Source: Castor canadensis (taxonomy: Eukaryota > Chordata > Mammalia > Rodentia > Castoridae). From it: a stretch of DNA of 64,000 nucleotides. Shown piece after piece: positions 1 through 49,017 of the stretch; the first letter of the stretch is position 1, and the number at the start of each line of letters is the position of its first letter. The DNA lies in assembly GCF_047511655.1 (NCBI RefSeq), contig NC_133405.1:91981046-92045045 (forward strand), in the 5' to 3' direction. Below the pieces are notes generated by a model, which saw only the letters and a program-made list of their open reading frames with translations, had not been told where the DNA came from and searched no databases. The position numbers and the translations under genes were made by a program.

Positions 1-102
1 CGGTTCACCCCTGATCAAATGGAAAGGGGACACATACAGTGTCATACCCATGGTTATTCAGGGAGCCCACCTTGCCTCTCCAGCTCCCCAGGGCCCCACT
101 CA

Positions 103-17043
<16,941 letters not shown>

Positions 17044-17310
17044 TCAGGCCACCCTTAAGGACTCATGGCGCCGCCGCTGTTTGAAACCGAGGCACTTCTC
17101 GGAGACTAGGCCCTAAGAGGGGCGGACGCCGCCCGCCGAGGGCCTTAGGGGGCGTGTGGCTGCCGTGTTCTAAGAGTCTCAGGCTGACACTACTGTTACC
17201 GCCTCTTCGTCCTTCTCTGTTCCTTCCAAACTCTGCGGCTACTTCCCAACTACCGCAGCCTTCACCACTACAGTTAAGTCCCAACTGCCGCGGCCTTCAC
17301 CGCCGCCGCC

Positions 17311-17320
17311 GCCATCTTGG
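17311..17320 (-). promoter_or_regulatory. YY1-type initiator motif
   Basis: Minus strand reads CCAAGATGGC followed by repeated GGC. This matches the AAGATGGCGGC YY1 consensus that lies at or just after the start site of many CpG-island promoters. Confidence 0.65.
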
Positions 17321-17609
17321 TTTGTCAGCGTCTCCCCCCCCTCCCCTCACCACAACAAACGGGATCCCTCCGCGGGGTGTCCCTCCGAGCTTCGTATAAC
17401 TTGAGTCAGGCTAAGACCGAGGAAACATTCATCCCGTGAGAACTGAGCTAAATATCTTGTATGAGCTTCCAATTTAGAAGCGGTTACTCAAAAGTAGCTC
17501 CCTGACTGAGAGAAAATAGTTCATTTCGGCGGCGGAGGAGCAAGATTGTAATTTGTTTGCCGGATCGTTTTCCCGGATGGACCGGCGGTGCACGTTTAAA
17601 GGCCAATGA

Positions 17610-17621
17610 TGCGCATGCGCA
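17610..17621. promoter_or_regulatory. NRF1 palindrome with CCAAT and ETS motifs alongside
   Basis: TGCGCATGCGCA is a perfect palindromic NRF1 site. A plus-strand CCAAT box (17603-17607) and a CCGGAAG ETS site (17635-17641) flank it. The cluster sits about 290 bases beyond the presumed KDM5C start and could drive either direction. Confidence 0.7.
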
Positions 17622-18152
17622 TCTTACAGACGGACCGGAAGAGGAGCTGAGTCCGTGGGTGGTGGGCCCGAAGTGGCACACACGCACACATACGCACACA
17701 TTCAGCAGATCTTAACCAGATCGCTAGCCCCGCCCCAATGTTCTCTGCTTGTTCTCCCTGATCTTTTCAGCATGGAAGCATGGAGCACGGAACGCGGCTT
17801 CTGGTGTCTTATTTCAAGAGGCCCTTTCTGCTAGCCCGAGGGGGGGGGGGTGGGAAAAACACTTAAGAGGCTCCCAGCTCTAAACCCTGACACCTCTGGG
17901 GCTTTGAATAAAGGAAGGCAGGAAATGGCTCACTTGCCGGGGAATACAGATTTTTGGAATGCTGGGCCCCAAGTAGAGGAAATATTTATTTCATCCAGAA
18001 TTCCACAGAACCTCTGGGATGGGGTTTCCATTCTCACCCCCCAAAGAATAATTGTCAGCATTTCAATGAATTTTTTCAACTGTTCTGTATGCACTTTAAC
18101 TGTACACATCTGTGTAAAGATCTGTGCTACTACGCACTGCTATAAAAGAAGA

Positions 18153-18206
18153 CTGAACACACACATACATATATATGTATATATGTGTGTATATATATAC
18201 ACTGGA
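18153..18206. repeat. AC/AT simple repeat
   Basis: Alternating acacacatacatatatatgt...tatatatatac. Confidence 0.85.
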
Positions 18207-18434
18207 TGTTTAACAACGGTGTAGTCTATCCAGTGGCTACTATGTAAAACACTTCTTTGCCAATTTGTGAGCCTACAGTGTACTGCTTCTCAAACATCTG
18301 TGTACATTGTATTTATTGTGTGTAGCCTGTCATGTGCATTTTAGTGCCTACTATGTGTACATCTACTGTTGTGTGCATGTTATTGAGCTGTTCCTGAATA
18401 GGTTCATTGCAACTAATTTGAATGAGTCTCAAGC

Positions 18435-18550
18435 CAGTACTTTGGGGCTGGAGATGTAGCTCAGAGGTAGAGTGCTTGCCTAGCATGCAGGAAGGCCCTG
18501 GACTCATTCCTAGCACTGGAAAACAAAACAAAAACAAAAACAGTACTTTG
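18435..18550 (+). mobile_element. Free ID element with 10-bp target site duplication
   Basis: The ID monomer (18445-18540; ggggctggagatgtagctca...) ends in (aaaac)n and is flanked by exact cagtactttg copies at 18435-18444 and 18541-18550. Confidence 0.85.
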
Positions 18551-19264
18551 TCCATATTAGGCATTTTACTGCATTTGAGTGGATCATTCATATTATTCAT
18601 CAGGTAAGGGCCTACTGAATATAGTCTGAACACCCACTGTGCACATATTTGAGTATTTGTGAACATGCTGATGAAGTGCTTATTTTGTGTTCTCCCACCA
18701 GATTATGATTTTTTTTAAGGGCAGAGACTTATGTGGCCTTATAGGTCCTTAGCAGCAAGCATGGTATGCAGTAAATGTTGAGTGAACAAAAGAAAAATGA
18801 ATCAGTGTAATTTTTGAGCACAGTATATATTGGCTGAAAATAATGAATACTATGCAAACATTTGATACTATGTATATTAAGACTTATTAAACTTGAATGT
18901 GTTTAGGGGAGGGAGTGTTATTCCTTCATCCAGTTAACTGTTCCTAATCACATACTATGTGCCAATTAGGTACATTCTGCCTACTTCAGGACTGAGCTTA
19001 GGACATCCTAGCTGAGGGAGCAGGGCACACAGGTAGAAAGGCTCATACACCCTGAAGTCACAGGCTTGCTTTCCTGTTCCACCACCTCTGCCACTTCCTA
19101 GTTATGTGACCTTGGGCAAATCCCAATTTGAAATGGGAGTGATAATACCTCCCTTGAAGGATTGTGGTACAGTACCTGGCACATAGCAGGCCCTCAATAT
19201 CTGATAGCTGTTATTTTTTTTTGAGAGTCAACAACCAGTGTGTCAAAACTCATTAAGAATTTCC

Positions 19265-20005
19265 TTTGTGAACTTGTGGAGTGGCTCAAGTGGTAAAGCA
19301 CCTGCCTAGCAAGTGTGAGGCCCTGAGTTCAAACCCCAGTACCACCAAAAAAAGGAGAATTCCCTTTATAGCTGGGTGTGGTGGTGCACAATGGTAATCC
19401 CAGATACTCAGGCGGCAGGAGGATCTCCAGCTCGAGGCCAGACCTGGTAAAGGCAGTTGTGAGACTCTGTCTCATACAAGGCCCTGGGTGCTTGTGGTTC
19501 ACACCTGTAATCCTAGCTACTCAGGTGGCAGAGATCAGGAAGATCAAAGTTCGAAACCAGGCCCAAGCAAGTAGTTCTTGAGACCCTATCTGGAAAAAAA
19601 AAACAATCCAAAAAGAAAACAAAAAGGCTAGGAGCTTAGCTCAAGTGGTAGGGTGCTTGCCTAGCATATGCAAGGTCCTGGGTTCAATCCCCAACACTAC
19701 AAAACAAAAACAAAAAACTCCTTTGCTACACCAGGATGTAATGGAACATGCCAATAACCCAGCACTCTGGAGGCTGAAGCACAAGGATCATGCATTCAAA
19801 GCCAGCCTGGGCTATGTAGGGAGATCTTGTCTTTAAAAAAAATATATCTCTTTTGTGCTAGTGTTTTCATTGGAATTTTTGTTGTTTTTGTTTTTGACAC
19901 AGGGTCTCTTAATATGTAGCCCAGTTGGCCTTGAACTCTGGATTCTCCTGCCTCAGCCTCCAGGGTGCTGGGATTATGGGCATGCACCACCACACAGGGC
20001 CCCAT
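19265..20005. repeat. SINE cluster
   Basis: Plus ID (19267-19355), plus B1 and B1+ID units (19372-19720), plus B1 (19728-19845) and minus B1 (19880-20003). Confidence 0.8.
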
Positions 20006-21262
20006 TTTTGTGCTTTTTAATTATCAGAATCCTTATATTACTTTTTATATTTATCTGTACTTTCCTTGTGTGGAAACTGGTCCCAAGCAATACAGATAGC
20101 AAGTGATATCTCCTTTCTAGTTTTCTAGATGTTAAGGGAAACCTCAGCCCCTCCCTGCCAGAAACACAGGTAAATGACCTATCTGAACAACTGTCTGGAC
20201 TGGAAACAGAAAACTAGGCAAGGTGATGCTAATCACAGTAATATCACTAGGTTATGTAGATAAGCATCCAATAGCCTATGTAGCTTATTCATACCAATGA
20301 TTTCCTTTAATCTTTGCAACAGTCTTGGGAAAGATGCAGACCAATTTACCAGTTCTGTAGATGAGGAACCAAGTTCCAGAAAGATTCAACAACTTGCCTA
20401 ATGTTACACAGGAAGTTGCCAACTCCTGGTCAAATACTATTCCTGTTACTTACCCTCATCAGGAATAGAACTGAACAGGACAAAGGTGAGAATAATGAAG
20501 AAGGTTGGGAAATATGCCAATCCTAGACTGAAGAAAGTTCAGCCTTTCCACCTGGAGGCAGCTTAGTGAGGCGCAAAAAACATGAATCAGGAGTCAGGAG
20601 ACCAGGTTTTGATCTTGGCTATGCCCAGGCTTCCTAGAGCCTTCTCTGAGGTCCTTAGCCCAGACATACCCTAGGGAAAACAGGCATTTCAGTCTTTCAA
20701 GCCAGTTAGAATGAATTCATTCACAATATTTATTAAATTTGTATTGTGCATCAGGCACTTTTGTGAGCACTGGAAATATAATGGAAACCAAGACAGACAT
20801 ACTTTCCTGGAGCAGACATTCACCCGCTGAGATTGGCCAAGTTCCTCATCTCCCTAAGCCTTGATTTTCTCCTTTCTAAGATGAGGCTAAGTAATCCCTT
20901 CCTCATCAAGTTACTAGGAAGATTAGAGATAATGATGACTGCCATTCATCAAGGACCAGGTGCTATGAAGTAGGTACTGTAATCCCTGTCTTACAGATAA
21001 GAATAAAACTCATGAATTGGTGAAGTCAGAACTCAAGCCCAGAACTGTATTCCATGATTCTGCCTGTGAAACTCTCAGATGGTGTTCCCCACACAGGAAA
21101 GTATTGAGAAACAAGTTCCTTTCCCAAGCTTCAGGGCTTACTGGGGACCAACCAGAGTCTGGGCATTGCAGGCTTCAAAATTGGGAAGTATGGGGAAATT
21201 CACCCTGGGCTGAGAACCAGCCTGGCCTCAAGGGTCCAACATGAAGTTTTTGTTTTTGTTAT

Positions 21263-21795
21263 TGTTGCTGTTTTTTTGGGTTGTTTTGTTTTTTGCAGCA
21301 CTGAGGTTTGAACTCAGAGCCTCATGCTTGTTAGGCAAGCACTCTTACTGCCTGAGTCACTCCACCAGCACTTTTTTTGTTGTTTTTTTAGTGGTACTGG
21401 GGTTTGAACTCAGGGCTTCATGTTTGCTAGGCAGGCACTTTATCATTTGAGCCAATCCACCAGCCACCAGCACTTTTCTGTAATGGGTTTTTTTTTTTTT
21501 TTTCAGATAGAGTCTTGTGAAGTATTTGCCCGGGACTGGCCCTGAACAGCGATCCTCCAGATCTCTGTGACCTGAGTTGCTAGTGAGCCACTGGTGCAGG
21601 GCTGGCATGGAGTTCTTACAGGGCAATAATTGAAAGTCTTGGCTGGAACCATGACCACACTCACCTCATTCGTTTTGTGGATGAGTTGGGTAAGAATGAT
21701 TCTGTGACACTCCCCTTTTGGTGCTGGGGACTGAACCCAGGGCCTTAAACCCATGGCTTTGCACATGCTCTACCACTGAGCTATACCCCAAACTC
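21263..21795 (-). repeat. Minus-orientation SINEs
   Basis: ID (21265-21372), ID+B1 (21373-21607) and ID (21715-21795), recognised from reversed signatures such as ggggtttgaactcagggctt and cctcctgatctct-like text. Confidence 0.8.
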
Positions 21796-21954
21796 CCATG
21801 CCTTATTTTTTATTTGTAAAATAGGGTCTCTTTCAGTTCTGAAATAGCTATGAGTTGTCAGTTTTAACTCCTAAAAAGCTCTTGAATCCATCTCCTCCTC
21901 CCCTGCCATCTTCCATTCCTCTTGTGCTCCATTTACTATCTCTAGCCAGGGTTC

Positions 21955-22085
21955 TTTTTGTTTGTTTGAGACGGGGTCTTGCTATGTTGCCAGGCTGGTC
22001 TCAAACTTGTATGCTCAAGTGATCCTCCTGCCCCAGTCTTTCAACTGGGTAGCACATTACACTCATGTACCTCCATGCCCAGCTG
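21955..22085 (-). repeat. B1 SINE
   Basis: Reverse B1: gagacggggtcttgctatgt...ctggtctcaaactt...catgcccagct. Confidence 0.8.
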
Positions 22086-22739
22086 TAGCCTAGACTATTA
22101 AAAGAACCTCATCAAAGTATCTGTGTGAATTGATGGTTTATTAGAATAGATAAGAGAGAAGCAGAGAGAGGCATAGAGACAGAGGAACAGAGTCACAGAC
22201 AGAAATATAAATGTATAATATGTGCTTAATACAGATACATAACAAAATCATATAATCAAAATAATGACAATTCAAAATGAATTATGACAGCAGAGGCTTA
22301 TAACTCATCGATTAAAATAAAAATCAACTCCACATTGGTATAAATCGATAAAATGAGGGAAAAGGGAAAACTTTTCCTTAAAGTAGAATTCTAAAGAACA
22401 AATATAGAAGGAATTTGTGGAGTTAGGAAATCATCGATGGATACTCAAACTTTTTCCAAATACAAGAGCAAACTCTTAAAATATAGCTGCAATACTTGGT
22501 CCCCAAATCTTGTTTTCTAAATGCCATTCTCTGCCAGAATCAGGGCTCCTTGGAAAAAAAAAATGACTGACCCAGGGCTAGGGCAGGGAAAGTACAAGAT
22601 TGAGCATTTTGTGGTGCCAAAAAAGAAGAAAGTACTCAAGGAAAGATGGAGTCACGCCCAAGGACACAGAAGCCAGCTTGGAAGGTTCCTGCTAGCCAAA
22701 TCCGGGGCATTTTGGACATCAAAATAAAGAAGGTTAATG

Positions 22740-23312
22740 GAGCTGGGTGTGGTAGTACATGCCTGTAATGCCTGTAATCCCAGCACTCGGGATTACTAAA
22801 ATGGGAGGATGGAGCATTCGAGGCCAGCTTGGGCTACCTAGGAGACCCTGTATCAAAAAAAGAGAGGGGGAGAATGGAAGGGAAGAGGGAAGGTGAAAGA
22901 GGAAAGGAGAGAGAGGGAGGGAGAGGGGGGAGAGAGAGAGACATTAGGGCCATTAAAAAGAAGTACTCTGGCCTGGTGCTGGTGGCTTATGCCTGTAATA
23001 CTAGCTGTTTAGGAGGCAGAGATCAGGAGGATCTGGTTCAAAGCCAGCCCCAGGCAAATAGTTCCCAAGACCCTATCTCAGAAAAAACCCATCATGGGGC
23101 TTGCAGAGTGGTTCAAGTGATAGAGTGCCTGCCTAGCAAGCATGAGGCCCTGAGTTCAAACCCCAGTACTGCCAAAAAATAATAGTAATAATTTCCTAGA
23201 AAAAAACCATCACAAAAAAAATGGGCTGGCAGAGTGGCTCAAGTGGTAGAGCCTTTTTATAAAGTGTGAGGCCCTGAGTTCAAACCACAAAACAAAACAA
23301 AAAAAAGCAGTA
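22740..23312 (+). repeat. B1, GA tract, B1+ID and ID
   Basis: B1 (22740-22858) runs into a GA-rich simple repeat (22859-22945), followed by B1+ID (22972-23180) and ID (23220-23312). Confidence 0.8.
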
Positions 23313-23999
23313 TTTTGTATTGTACTTTAGGAAAGATGCCTTGAGTGCATCTCAGGAATTGGCAGGACCCCACCCATCCCAGCATTGAGGGTCTAAAGGT
23401 CTTAACTCACATCAAAGACTATGCTTTGCTTTGCTTTGAGAGATGCTCCAGGACACCCTGCTGATATTTCTCGGGAAGTATTTCCCCACCTTCAGCCATC
23501 AGGGCACTTAGAGGATTGCAGCAGCCATGACGAGGAGGCCCCAACAGTAGCCTTCTCGCAACTGGCAGCAGCCTTTGACTGCTTTTGCAGGCACTCAGAA
23601 CGCAAGAATTTTACAGGGTCAGCCAAAGCCTCTATGACCAGGCAGCCCCTGAAAGGGCAAGGCATGAAGCTGTGAGGGTGAAGCCAAAGATACAACAGAG
23701 ACCTTGGGAAGTTAAAGACTGGGGAATGTGGAAAGTCTGCCCAGGAAAAGCAACAGGCAGCAGAGCCAGCCCAAGAGAGAGGCTATGTGAGTTGCAGGCA
23801 GGAAAGCAGTAGGCTGCCCAAGCCCTTTGGAGCGCACATCATGACACCCACCTTGTGCCCCAGCTGCTGGACATTCTGAAGCTACAGGATTTAATGTTTG
23901 CCCTGCTGGGTTTCAGCTTTGCTTTGGTTCCATCCTTCCTTTCTGGGCCCCCATTCTTCCCTTTTGGAATTAGAATGTTTGTTTTTTGGGTTTTTCTTG

Positions 24000-24225
24000 T
24001 TTTCGTTTTCTTTTTTTTGGGCAGCACTGGGGTTTGAACTAAGGCCTCATGCTTACTAGGCAGGTGCCCTACCACTTGAACCACTTCAGCAGCCCTTTTT
24101 TGTGATTTTTTTTTTTTGAGATAGGATCTCTAGAACTATTTGCCAGGGGCTGGCTTCAAACTGCTTTCCTCCTGATCTCTGCTTCCCAAGTAGCTAGGAT
24201 TACAGGCGCGAGCCATGGCTAACAA
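24000..24225 (-). repeat. ID+B1 composite SINE
   Basis: Reverse text gcagcactggggtttgaact...cagcagccc, then the reverse B1 half ending acaggcgcgagccatggct. Confidence 0.8.
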
Positions 24226-24329
24226 AAACTATACAAACTCAGAGTATTACCTTACTTGAGCGGCTGCTGAGGCCAGGGTGAGGAAAAACCTATTGGTAAC
24301 ACAGCAACAGGAGCCACAGAAGAGGCCTG

Positions 24330-24670
24330 TCTGCATCAACAGTTCAGGGTCTGCTGGTGCCCGTAGCCAGAGCTCCACTTTTCCCTTGCTTTCTCACTGT
24401 CTGACTAACACAGATTCTCTCAGACCTCCCAGGTCTTTGCATGTGCTGCCTCCTCTAACAAATGTTTCTTTACCAGACTAATTTCTACTCACCCTTCAAG
24501 AGTCAGCTAAAGGGGCAGTTCCTGCAAATCCTAACTCCCTCCACCTGCAAGTTGGGTTCTTTGTGCCCCCACACACCCAGTGCTTCCTTCATGCTTTCTT
24601 CCAGGCCTATACTTATTGTCTTGACATTATCCCTACCAGACTGTTCGCTCCAGAGAATCTTGTCCACCAC
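24330..24670 (+). repeat. L2-like relic
   Basis: Typical L2 3' end wording: ctttgcatgtgctgcctcct, ctactcacccttcaagagtc, ...cagactgttcgctccagag. Confidence 0.6.
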
Positions 24671-24854
24671 TATCCAATAGGACTGCCACTACCCACATGT
24701 GACTACTTAAATTTAATCGGTAATTAAAAAATTTAAAAATTCAATTCCTTAGTCACACAAGCCACATTTCAAGTGCTCAGTAGCCACAGTCAGGTCCGGT
24801 CTGTGAGACGGCATCAAATTTACATGGCTCCAGCTGCTGCTTTTGCTAGTTGTC

Positions 24855-25285
24855 ATATGGGTGCCAGGCATGGTGGCACATGCCTGTAATCCCAACAACT
24901 CAGGAGGGAGAAGCAGGGGGATTGCAAGTTGGGGGCCAGCCAGGCAAAGTTAGTAAGACCCTATCTTTAAAATCAAGATGGGATGGTAATGCACGCCTAT
25001 AATTCCAGCTATTCAGGAGGCAGAGGTAGGAGGATCACAGTCTGAGGCCAGCACCAGGCAAAAGCATGAAACTCTATCTAAAAAATAAAATAAAGCAAGG
25101 CTGGGAGTGTGGTTCAAGTGGTAGAGCATTTGCCTAGCAAACACAAGCCTCTGAGTCCAAACCTCCGGACCATCAAAAAATATAAACAAAAGGGCTGGGT
25201 GCATGGCTTAACTGGTAAGACTACTTGCCTAGCATGCTCAAGGTCCTGGGCTCAATTTCCAGTATGGCAATAAATAAATAAATAA
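24855..25285 (+). repeat. B1-B1-ID trimer and free ID
   Basis: Trimeric SINE (24858-25180), then an ID (25192-25262) with an (aaat)n tail. Confidence 0.8.
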
Positions 25286-26239
25286 AGTATGTATGTATAT
25301 GAGGAAGAAAACCAGCAACAGTCCAGTTGCTAAAGTGGAGCCATCTAAACCATTCCCTCTTAGAGGCCATTCCAGATTCTAGGAAGGCAGCAAAAACATT
25401 GATTGAATGCCACTTCTGGGGACCCTGCTGCCTAACCAAGAGCCCTTGGTGTGCCCCACCTCTCCTGAGCTAGGCTGAGAGCTAGGACATTTTTAGTGGT
25501 GCCAGAAACAGGTCCATTTCCTTGGGAAGCAGCTTGGGGCACTGGAAAGGGGCCTGGCCTAGAAGTCAGGAAACCCCATCCTGACTCGCCGTGTGCTCTA
25601 TACCTTCCTCTGTAAACTAAAGGCAGCCCAGCTATTTGTTATTTAACATCCTAAGTATATACACAGAGCTCTTATATCTAGCCTTGTGCCTTCTTGGCCC
25701 AAGTCACCTTCCCTACCCTCGAGGACAGAAATGTGGCCAGCCACTGCACAGAGGATAGGGGACAGAGGTTCCAAGGCAAAGCCAAGCCAGCCACAGTAAA
25801 GGTGAGAACAGAGGCCACAGCATGTGAAAGGAAGACATGGGAACTAACTTGCTGAGCATCCACTCCATCCTGGCTGCTTGACATTCATGACCTCATGTAA
25901 TCCACAACTCTACGTGGTACCAGCTGATCATCCCACGTGGCAAATTGATGAAACAGACTCAGAGAGAGCAACTTCCCAAAGTTCACATGCCTAAGGAAGT
26001 AAAAACTCCAGGATGTACACTGGATCAACTCCAAAGGCCATACTCTTGCTACTGTGTCACTCAGACTATGTATGAAATAAGACAGGAAAACCTCCCTCAC
26101 CCCACCTCCCACCCAACCAAAGCACCTCTCCCATCCAGTTGCCTGAGTTACCATTAGTGTATTCACCTCCCCAGGCTAAGGCCTCTCTCTCCAGGGGCTC
26201 CATAGTGGGGAAGGGGGAGCAGAAGTAGGAGGCAGAGGC

Positions 26240-48053
<21,814 letters not shown>

Positions 48054-48720
48054 CTGTGGGGATGAGATAAGATGAGCCAGGATGTGGAAACAGGAGAGGC
48101 CTGCTGGGCTAGACTGAGAATGAGTGGACCAGACCCCTGCCCCCAATCCCATTCTCCCCTGCTTCCTAATATATATACGGACCCCTACACTTAGAGGTCC
48201 TCAAGCTGTCTCGTTGCCTGCACAGTCCCTTTCCTTCAACCCCCTTGCTTCCACAGCCTGCTCCTCATTCCCTTTCAGTCCTTCCCCCTAGAGCACCATC
48301 CCCAGGCACCTTTCCCTACTGGCTGTCTTCTTTCTCAGTGTTGCCCCCAGTCCTATTCACTCCATATGGCCTTACCCCTAGACCAGTCTCCTCCTGGTCC
48401 TTTCCCCTAACAGTTCCAGCCTCAAACCCTTCCTCTGATGGGCCAGTTGCCCTTTCCCAGATTCATCCCCTCATGGCCCTGCCCCCAACACTGTGTGGAG
48501 TGATTTCTCTCCTGGAGCCATCCCCAGCACCACCCCAGATCAGTTCCTTTGAAAAGTTGCCCCCTCTTGGCCCTGTCCCTGGTGCCTGAGGCCCACCCCT
48601 GCATCCTGCCCACCCAGCCCTCCCCAACCCAACCCTGCCCCTGCACCCCACCCCTGCCCTTAGCAGCTTGGATTCCGGGCCTGGCCAGTTCCCAGGGTTC
48701 CCAGGCTGCTGCCTCCACCA

Positions 48721-48769
48721 CCGCCGCCTCTGCTGCTGCCTCTGCTGCTGCTGCTGCTGTTGCTGCTGC
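48721..48769. repeat. CTG/CAG triplet tract
   Basis: Imperfect triplet run with a stretch of about five CTG then TTG then CTG; the minus strand reads CAG/GCA and encodes Ala in one frame. Confidence 0.85.
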
Positions 48770-49002
48770 GAGGGCAGGGCGAGGGCGCAGGCTCAGCGAC
48801 AGTGGGAGGCGCCTCCCATCCAGCATCCTCACAGGTAAAGAGCTGCCCTGCGGGGCAGCTTCCTTTTTCTCCTCATGGCCTCCTCTGCTCGGCTGAGGGA
48901 GGAGGGCAAGGGGGTCTCGAGCCGAAGGGTGGCAGAAGCTGGGCCCTGGGTCTTGCCTGCCCAGGTTACCCAGAGCTGTTGTTCTGCCAGAACTGCTCCC
49001 AC

Positions 49003-49017
49003 GGTGCCATGGCAACC
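49003..49017. promoter_or_regulatory. X-box-like motif
   Basis: GGTGCCATGGCAACC carries the perfect right half (GGCAAC) of an RFX site and a near-perfect left half. Confidence 0.45.

Larger units (their letters stand above)
17661..26239. other. Intergenic region between KDM5C promoter and IQSEC2 3' end
   Basis: About 8.5 kb with no gene recognised on either strand. Holds an AT/AC repeat (18153-18206), a SINE cluster (18446-20005), MIR-like sequence (20700-21010), minus SINEs (21263-22085), a T-poor AT-rich stretch (22110-22500), plus SINEs with a GA tract (22740-23312), a unique-looking GC-moderate part (23330-23990), SINEs (24000-24225), an L2 relic (24330-24670), and more SINEs (24855-25285). 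Short open frames there look like chance. Confidence 0.75.

Noticed and set aside
18445..18540. tRNA-gene-like A and B box pattern (also at many other ID copies)
   Set aside because: It is the tRNA-derived half of an ID SINE with an A-rich tail and target duplication; it cannot fold as a functional tRNA.
21241..21450. Frames encoding 'GFELRA..LLGK' type peptides (also near 3,300, 33,200, 63,450)
   Set aside because: These are readings of reversed ID/B1 SINEs, present in many copies, not proteins.
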